16,712 nucleotides of DNA from Patescibacteria group bacterium (lineage in GTDB: Bacteria; Patescibacteriota; Minisyncoccia; Phycocordibacterales; UBA2100), in NCBI GenBank assembly GCA_024654485.1, contig JANLHO010000014.1, forward strand, positions 1-16,712, read 5' to 3'. The notes under the pieces were generated by a model. It searched no databases. It was given only the letters and a program-made list of their open reading frames with translations, and was not told the DNA's origin. This document shows positions 12,792-16,712 of the stretch, one piece after another. Made by a program: the position numbers and the translations under genes. Numbering within the stretch: the first letter of the stretch is position 1; the number at the start of each line of letters is the position of its first letter.

Positions 12792-14738
12792 CTATGCGAG
12801 AACGGCTTTTATCCTCCGCACTCCCGATGCGACCGACTCCTCTTTCTTTATCTTGAAATTACCGGCAAGCTCGGATGTGTTGGAGACGTGCGGCCCGCCG
12901 CAAAATTCAATACAAAAAGCCTGCGCAAATTTCGGCTCCCCCTCTCGCGCATCCTTCGGGCCGATTGAGTATACGGAGACCACGTCCGGATATTTCGCGC
13001 CAAACTCGTGCTCGGCGCCGAGCTTCTCCGCTTCTTCTATGGGAAGAGTGGAGCGGATGACCGGTAGCCCCTCTCCTATCTTTTCGTTGACTATCCTTTC
13101 CACCTCGGTTATCTGATCGGGTGTCATCTTCTTGTCGTACGAGAAATCTATACGCAGGCGCTCTTGCGTTATGTTGCTGCCGCGCTGCTTCACTGCAGGA
13201 CCCAAGACCTCCTGCAGAGCGCGCAGGAGCAGGTGGTGCGCCGTATGAAGGCGCGTCGTCTTCTCCGAAGCATCGGCCAGACCGCCTTTAAATTTTTGCC
13301 GGCTTCCGGCACGCGAGATATCTTGATGTTTGCGCATCTCGGCGCGGAAACCCTCTTCGTCCACATCTATATGCCACTCCCGTGCGAGCTCCGTTATCAT
13401 CTCAAAAGGAAATCCGTGCGAGGCGAATAGGAGCGCCGCGTCACTGCCCGATATGTATCCGCCCTTCGCTATTTTTTCAAATTCCCGCATGCCGCTTTCC
13501 AGCGTATGCGCGAACTGTTTCTCCTCTTTCCATATCTCGCGCTTGACCTTCTCGTATACATCCTCGCTTCCTAGCTCTGGATACGCCTGTTTGTATTTCT
13601 CCAGAGTTAGAAGCGCTGCGCGCACCAGCATGCTGTCTTCCCTGCCGCCGTCTTGGACCCCGATCTTACCCGCGTGCTGCGCGGCGCGCCTGATAAGGCG
13701 GCGAAGGACGTATCCGCGCTCGGTGTTGGAGGGAACGACCCCGTCACCGAGCATGAAGGTGGCGGCGCGCATGTGGTCGGCTATTATGCGGAACGAGCGC
13801 GTATACGCCTCGTCCGAGTAATCTTTCTTGGAGAATTTCACCAGAAGCGCCACTATTTCGGAGAAAGCGTCTATTGAGAAGATATCCGCGTTGCCGCTCA
13901 TGGCCATGGCGATGCGCTCAAGCCCGCCTCCGAAGTCCACGTTTGCCTTGGGGAGCAGGGCGAACGAACCATCCTTCTGCTTGATGTATTGCATGAAAAC
14001 GGAATTGCCTATTTCCAGAAATCGGCCGCAGTCGCAGTTGGGGTGGCACTCGGGTCCGTAGGCGGGGTCGTGCGGCGTGCCGAAATCGTAGAAAACCTCG
14101 GAATCCGGTCCGCCCGGCTCTCCTGCCGGCATGTTCTCGGGGACTCCGGCGCGGCTCCACCAGTTTTTCTTTGCGTCGTAGTAGAAAATGCGGCCTATGG
14201 CGGGCGAGCCGTCAGGCTTTAGCCCAGCCTGCATCCCCATACGGTAGCCGTCCTGCTCGCTACCTATCTCCACGTCTTTGGCCTCAATTCCTTTCTCGGC
14301 GAAAAGCTCCTTCCAAATGGCGACCGACTCGTCGTCACGCGGCACGCCGGTATCCTTGTCCCCGATAAATACGGTGACGTAAAGCTTCTGCGGATCAATC
14401 CCAAGCTCCCCTGTCAGGAACTCAAAGAACCAACGCAGCTGCTCCTTCTTGAAATAATCGCCAAGCGACCAGTTGCCGAGCATCTCAAAGAAAGTGGTGT
14501 GCCTGTTGTCTCCGACCTCGTCTATGTCTTCCGCGCGAAAGCATTTCTGGCTGTCCGTCACGCGGCTTCCTTCGGGATGCGGCTCTCCCAAAAGATATGG
14601 TACAAGGGGCTGCATGCCGCTCCCCGTGAAAAGCGTCGTGGGATCGTTTTGCGGCACGAGCGATGCGCTGGGTATCACCGTGTGCCCGCGCGCTTTGAAA
14701 AATTCCAGATACTTTGTGCGTATCTCATTTATACTCAT
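12792..14738 (-). CDS. alaS: Alanyl-tRNA synthetase, short form without the C-terminal domain
   Basis: Charges tRNA-Ala and hydrolyses mischarged Ser/Gly-tRNA-Ala. The 648-residue product has class II motif 1 (SLVPQNDPTTLFTGSGMQPL, 26-45), motif 2 (KCFRAEDIDEVGDNRHTTFFEM, 65-86) and motif 3 (FGGGLERIAM, 269-278). It also has an inserted Cys/His cluster (CHPNCDC, 231-237), the tRNA-recognition domain, and an editing site with His498, His502, Cys613 and His617 (HxxxH and CxxxH). The chain stops right after the editing domain, where E. coli AlaRS continues for over 200 residues with the oligomerisation and C-Ala domains; the stop is not followed by leftover coding sequence, so the short form appears genuine. 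It overlaps the NUDIX gene by ATGA and also has its own promoter inside the end of that gene. Confidence 0.97.
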   Translation of the reverse strand: MSINEIRTKYLEFFKARGHTVIPSASLVPQNDPTTLFTGSGMQPLVPYLLGEPHPEGSRVTDSQKCFRAEDIDEVGDNRHTTFFEMLGNWSLGDYFKKEQLRWFFEFLTGELGIDPQKLYVTVFIGDKDTGVPRDDESVAIWKELFAEKGIEAKDVEIGSEQDGYRMGMQAGLKPDGSPAIGRIFYYDAKKNWWSRAGVPENMPAGEPGGPDSEVFYDFGTPHDPAYGPECHPNCDCGRFLEIGNSVFMQYIKQKDGSFALLPKANVDFGGGLERIAMAMSGNADIFSIDAFSEIVALLVKFSKKDYSDEAYTRSFRIIADHMRAATFMLGDGVVPSNTERGYVLRRLIRRAAQHAGKIGVQDGGREDSMLVRAALLTLEKYKQAYPELGSEDVYEKVKREIWKEEKQFAHTLESGMREFEKIAKGGYISGSDAALLFASHGFPFEMITELAREWHIDVDEEGFRAEMRKHQDISRAGSRQKFKGGLADASEKTTRLHTAHHLLLRALQEVLGPAVKQRGSNITQERLRIDFSYDKKMTPDQITEVERIVNEKIGEGLPVIRSTLPIEEAEKLGAEHEFGAKYPDVVSVYSIGPKDAREGEPKFAQAFCIEFCGGPHVSNTSELAGNFKIKKEESVASGVRRIKAVLA

Positions 14739-15247
14739 AGGTTGACAGTATAGCTTCCCTCGGCCGCTTTTTCGATAAGTGCGGGGCTATTCACCGGATT
14801 GTAGAATTTCAGACCGCCTGTTTTCTGGAGAGGTATCCATTCGGACTTTTTCATGTACTTCTTTTCGTATTCCGCGAATCCGTCCGTGGATATCTCGCCC
14901 TCGGGGTCTGTGCATATGAAGTAGTAAAGGAGGGCGTGAAAATAAGTGTCGGGTATGTAATTGGCTATAAAGAAATCTTCGCCGACGTAGATGAGCGGAC
15001 CCGTCTTGACCGAAAGCCCCGTCTCCTCCTTCACCTCGCGCAAGAGACCGTCGCGTATGCTCTCGCCTTTGTCTATACCGCCGCCGGGGAAATCGTATCC
15101 GTCCCACGCGGGATTCAGGAGCACTTTGCCATCTTGTATGATGATGCCGTAAGCCGAGGGGCGGAATGCCAATTGCTCCACCGGCACCTCTTTCGTCTCT
15201 CCGTTCAGACGGTTGGTGCAGACCACCGTTCTAATCTCATCAGCCAT
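14735..15247 (-). CDS. NUDIX hydrolase
   Basis: NUDIX enzymes cleave nucleoside diphosphates linked to other groups, such as oxidised dNTPs, ADP-ribose or NADH. The 170-residue product has a perfect Nudix box, G56-x5-E62-x7-R70-E71-V72-x-E74-E75-x-G77-L78, in a fold that begins SAYGIIIQDGKVLLNPAWDGYDFPGGG (31-57). Residues after the box hold a YYFICTDPEGEIS strand (108-120) and a KKSEWIPL segment (133-140). The substrate cannot be told from the sequence. Its TGA overlaps the alaS ATG (ATGA), implying translational coupling, and it is divergent from the M16 protease gene across a 51-base gap. No Shine-Dalgarno stands out. Confidence 0.92.
   Translation of the reverse strand: MADEIRTVVCTNRLNGETKEVPVEQLAFRPSAYGIIIQDGKVLLNPAWDGYDFPGGGIDKGESIRDGLLREVKEETGLSVKTGPLIYVGEDFFIANYIPDTYFHALLYYFICTDPEGEISTDGFAEYEKKYMKKSEWIPLQKTGGLKFYNPVNSPALIEKAAEGSYTVNL
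14747..14775 (-). promoter_or_regulatory. Predicted internal promoter of alaS
   Basis: On the minus strand TCGAAA (14770-14775, 4 of 6) and TATACT (14747-14752, 5 of 6) are 17 bases apart, inside the last codons of the NUDIX gene. The -10 is 8 bases before the alaS ATG, so a transcript from here would be almost leaderless. Confidence 0.5.
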
Positions 15248-15298
15248 AATTTTCCGAGTCTATCATCCCGTTTGCCCTAGTGCGAGCGAGAGGATACT

Positions 15299-16582
15299 AT
15301 GCGCCGCACTATGGAGTACAAAATACACACGCTTGCAAACGGCCTGCGAATAATCCTCGCGCCCATCAAGGGGGCGAGGACGGCTACGGTGATGGTTATG
15401 ACGGGCACCGGCTCCCGATACGAGGACAAGCACGAGAACGGACTCGCGCATTTTCTGGAACACATGTTCTTCAAAGGCACTAAGAAGCGCCCATCGGCGC
15501 GCGAGATAAGCGAGGCGCTTGATTCCGTCGGGAGCGAATACAACGCCTTCACGGGCAAGGACCGCACCGCATATCACGCCAAAGTAAGCAGCCGATTTCT
15601 GCACACGGCGCTGGACTTAATCACCGACATTTTCCTGCACTCCACCCTCCCGCCCAATGAGATAACCAAGGAGCGCGGAGCCATCATTCAGGAAATAGAT
15701 ATGTACGAGGATATGCCGATGCGCACGGTAGACAACGTGTTTGATGCGCTCATATTCGGCACGGAGCACCCGCTTGGCCGCACAATACTGGGACCGAAGG
15801 CAAACATCCGCGCTTTCAAGCGCAGGGATTTTGCCTCGTATCTGCGCAATCATTACACCCCCGGAAATACTGTCGTCTGCATTGCAGGCGGATTCTCCGA
15901 GAAAAAAGTGCTCGCGAAGATAAAGAAAGAATTCTCGCGCCTTAGGAATGGCAAGCCAACGGCGTGCCTCCCATTCGCGGGAGAGCAGACCGCGCCGCGC
16001 GTCGCGATAAAAGAAAAGAAAACCGACCAGACGCAGCTGATGCTCGGCGTCCCGGCCTACCCCTACCAACACGCCGACGAATATGCGCTGGAGGTATTGG
16101 CCAACATCCTTGGCGGCGGTATGAGCAGCCGGCTCTTCACCGAAGTGCGCGAGAAGCGCGGACTCGCCTACTACGTGCGCGCCGCCGTGGAGCGCTACCC
16201 CGACACCGGCGAGATGGTAGTGCAAGCTGGCGTGGAGCACGGCAAGCTGGAAAAGACCGTGCAGACGATACTCGCGGAATTCCGCAAGATAAAGCGCACT
16301 CCCCCCTCCGCCTCCGAGCTAAAGAAAGCGAAGGCACACATACGCGGCTCCATGACCCTCTCGCTTGAAACGAGCGACGCGATAGCCGAGCACGCCGCGA
16401 CATCGCTCATACATCTCGGCCGCGTCCGGCCGCTGGAGGAGATATTGAAGGGCGTGGATAAGGTTACTACCGCCGACGTCCAGAGAGTCGCCCGCGACCT
16501 ACTGCGTACGGAAAAACTCAACCTCGCCATAATCGGTCCGCATCTGCATAAAGACGCACTCGCACGCCTCCTCCGCGTATAA
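15299..16582 (+). CDS. M16 family zinc metallopeptidase
   Basis: The 427-residue product is a single-chain M16B-type (processing-peptidase-like) zinc protease. The inverted zinc motif HFLEH is at 51-55 (His51, Glu54 catalytic, His55) with the third ligand Glu132 in IIQEIDMYEDMP, 77 residues on. The second half has the family's substrate-side signature GGGMSSRLFTEVREKRGLAYYVRA (about 277-300). There is no signal peptide or membrane segment, so it is cytoplasmic as judged from sequence. An AGAGG lies about 5 bases before ATG 15299; a second ATG at 15311 (MEYKIHTLANGLRI) is closer to the usual family start and also fits. It is the only plus-strand gene, is divergent from NUDIX-alaS, and is followed by a 58-base inverted repeat. 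Confidence 0.94.
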   Translation: MRRTMEYKIHTLANGLRIILAPIKGARTATVMVMTGTGSRYEDKHENGLAHFLEHMFFKGTKKRPSAREISEALDSVGSEYNAFTGKDRTAYHAKVSSRFLHTALDLITDIFLHSTLPPNEITKERGAIIQEIDMYEDMPMRTVDNVFDALIFGTEHPLGRTILGPKANIRAFKRRDFASYLRNHYTPGNTVVCIAGGFSEKKVLAKIKKEFSRLRNGKPTACLPFAGEQTAPRVAIKEKKTDQTQLMLGVPAYPYQHADEYALEVLANILGGGMSSRLFTEVREKRGLAYYVRAAVERYPDTGEMVVQAGVEHGKLEKTVQTILAEFRKIKRTPPSASELKKAKAHIRGSMTLSLETSDAIAEHAATSLIHLGRVRPLEEILKGVDKVTTADVQRVARDLLRTEKLNLAIIGPHLHKDALARLLRV

Positions 16583-16588
16583 CTTTCC

Positions 16589-16646
16589 ATTCTAGTCTTT
16601 TGCCTGTCCGCCAAAGCTTTGGCGTAGGCGGGCAAAAGACTAGAAT
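16589..16646. repeat. 58-base compound inverted repeat after the M16 gene
   Basis: A perfect 16-bp outer inverted repeat, ATTCTAGTCTTTTGCC (16589-16604) and GGCAAAAGACTAGAAT (16631-16646), encloses a perfect 16-bp palindrome CGCCAAAGCTTTGGCG (16609-16624). It can form a long hairpin in either RNA strand. It starts 6 bases after the M16 stop and may end that transcript, though no T-run follows. The AAAGCTTTGGCG core resembles, from memory, dispersed intergenic repeats of Parcubacteria genomes. Confidence 0.75.
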
Positions 16647-16712
16647 AGGAATTACATTCTGTAGCTCCGTATAACGGTAGGCAGCCAAAATAAGCGGCTC
16701 AACCGTCGGTTG
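16647..16712. other. Right-edge stretch with nested short inverted repeats, unassigned
   Basis: No gene is seen in these 66 bases. ACGGT and ACCGT enclose AGCC and GGCT, and the last 13 bases CAACCGTCGGTTG form a separate 5-bp hairpin. It might be the start of a structured RNA or another copy of an intergenic repeat, but the window ends too early to tell. Confidence 0.3.

Noticed and set aside
16660..16712. A tRNA gene starting at the right edge (GTATAACGGTAG resembles a D-arm)
   Set aside because: The following stem-loop (AGCC with GGCT) has a 9-base loop with no U33-like arrangement, and the T-arm and acceptor end are outside the window, so it cannot be supported.

Overview
The window looks like a chromosomal segment from a Candidate Phyla Radiation (Patescibacteria, probably Parcubacteria-like) bacterium. 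This is inferred from protein character: short ribosomal proteins, an alanyl-tRNA synthetase lacking the usual C-terminal domain, weak or absent Shine-Dalgarno sequences, and a paired actin-fold/one-TM protein cassette of a type I associate with such genomes. TGA ends several genes (dnaJ, rpsM, the NUDIX gene, the 5-TM protein), so the standard bacterial code applies. All genes but the last lie on the minus strand, so the transcription order is right to left.

In transcription order: a divergent pair, an M16 zinc protease (+) and a NUDIX hydrolase (-), sits at 14.7-16.6 kb. The NUDIX gene overlaps alaS by ATGA. Next come an actin-fold (PilM/FtsA-like) protein and a one-TM protein with a large exported domain (10.1-12.7 kb). 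The core information-processing cluster infA-rpmJ-rpsM-rpsK-rpsD-rpoA-rplQ-rplM-rpsI follows (5.85-10.05 kb). Then come a small ArsR-type winged-helix regulator, the heat-shock genes grpE-dnaK-dnaJ, a 5-TM membrane protein, and the N-terminal 212 codons of a ThiF/E1-like adenylyltransferase cut by the left edge.

The most interesting part is 4.97-5.75 kb. The ArsR-like gene is bracketed by two nearly identical palindromes (32 of 34 positions). One overlaps the predicted promoter and start of the regulator gene. The other lies in the 344-base gap before grpE. The architecture (about 9-11 bp arms, 8 bp spacer) resembles the HrcA operator CIRCE but has a different sequence. I propose that the ArsR-like protein represses itself and the grpE-dnaK-dnaJ genes, a possible substitute for HrcA. 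In addition, grpE and dnaJ each have a strong hairpin in the predicted leader, so a second, RNA-level layer of control is possible.

Other non-coding structure includes two ATTCG/CGAAT-rich imperfect repeats on either side of rpsM inside the ribosomal operon, a 58-base compound inverted repeat after the M16 gene, and a set of sigma-70-like promoters (dnaK, dnaJ, rpoA, infA, alaS, arsR), several with a TGG-extended -10. All functional statements rest on motif reading by eye; no database search was run.
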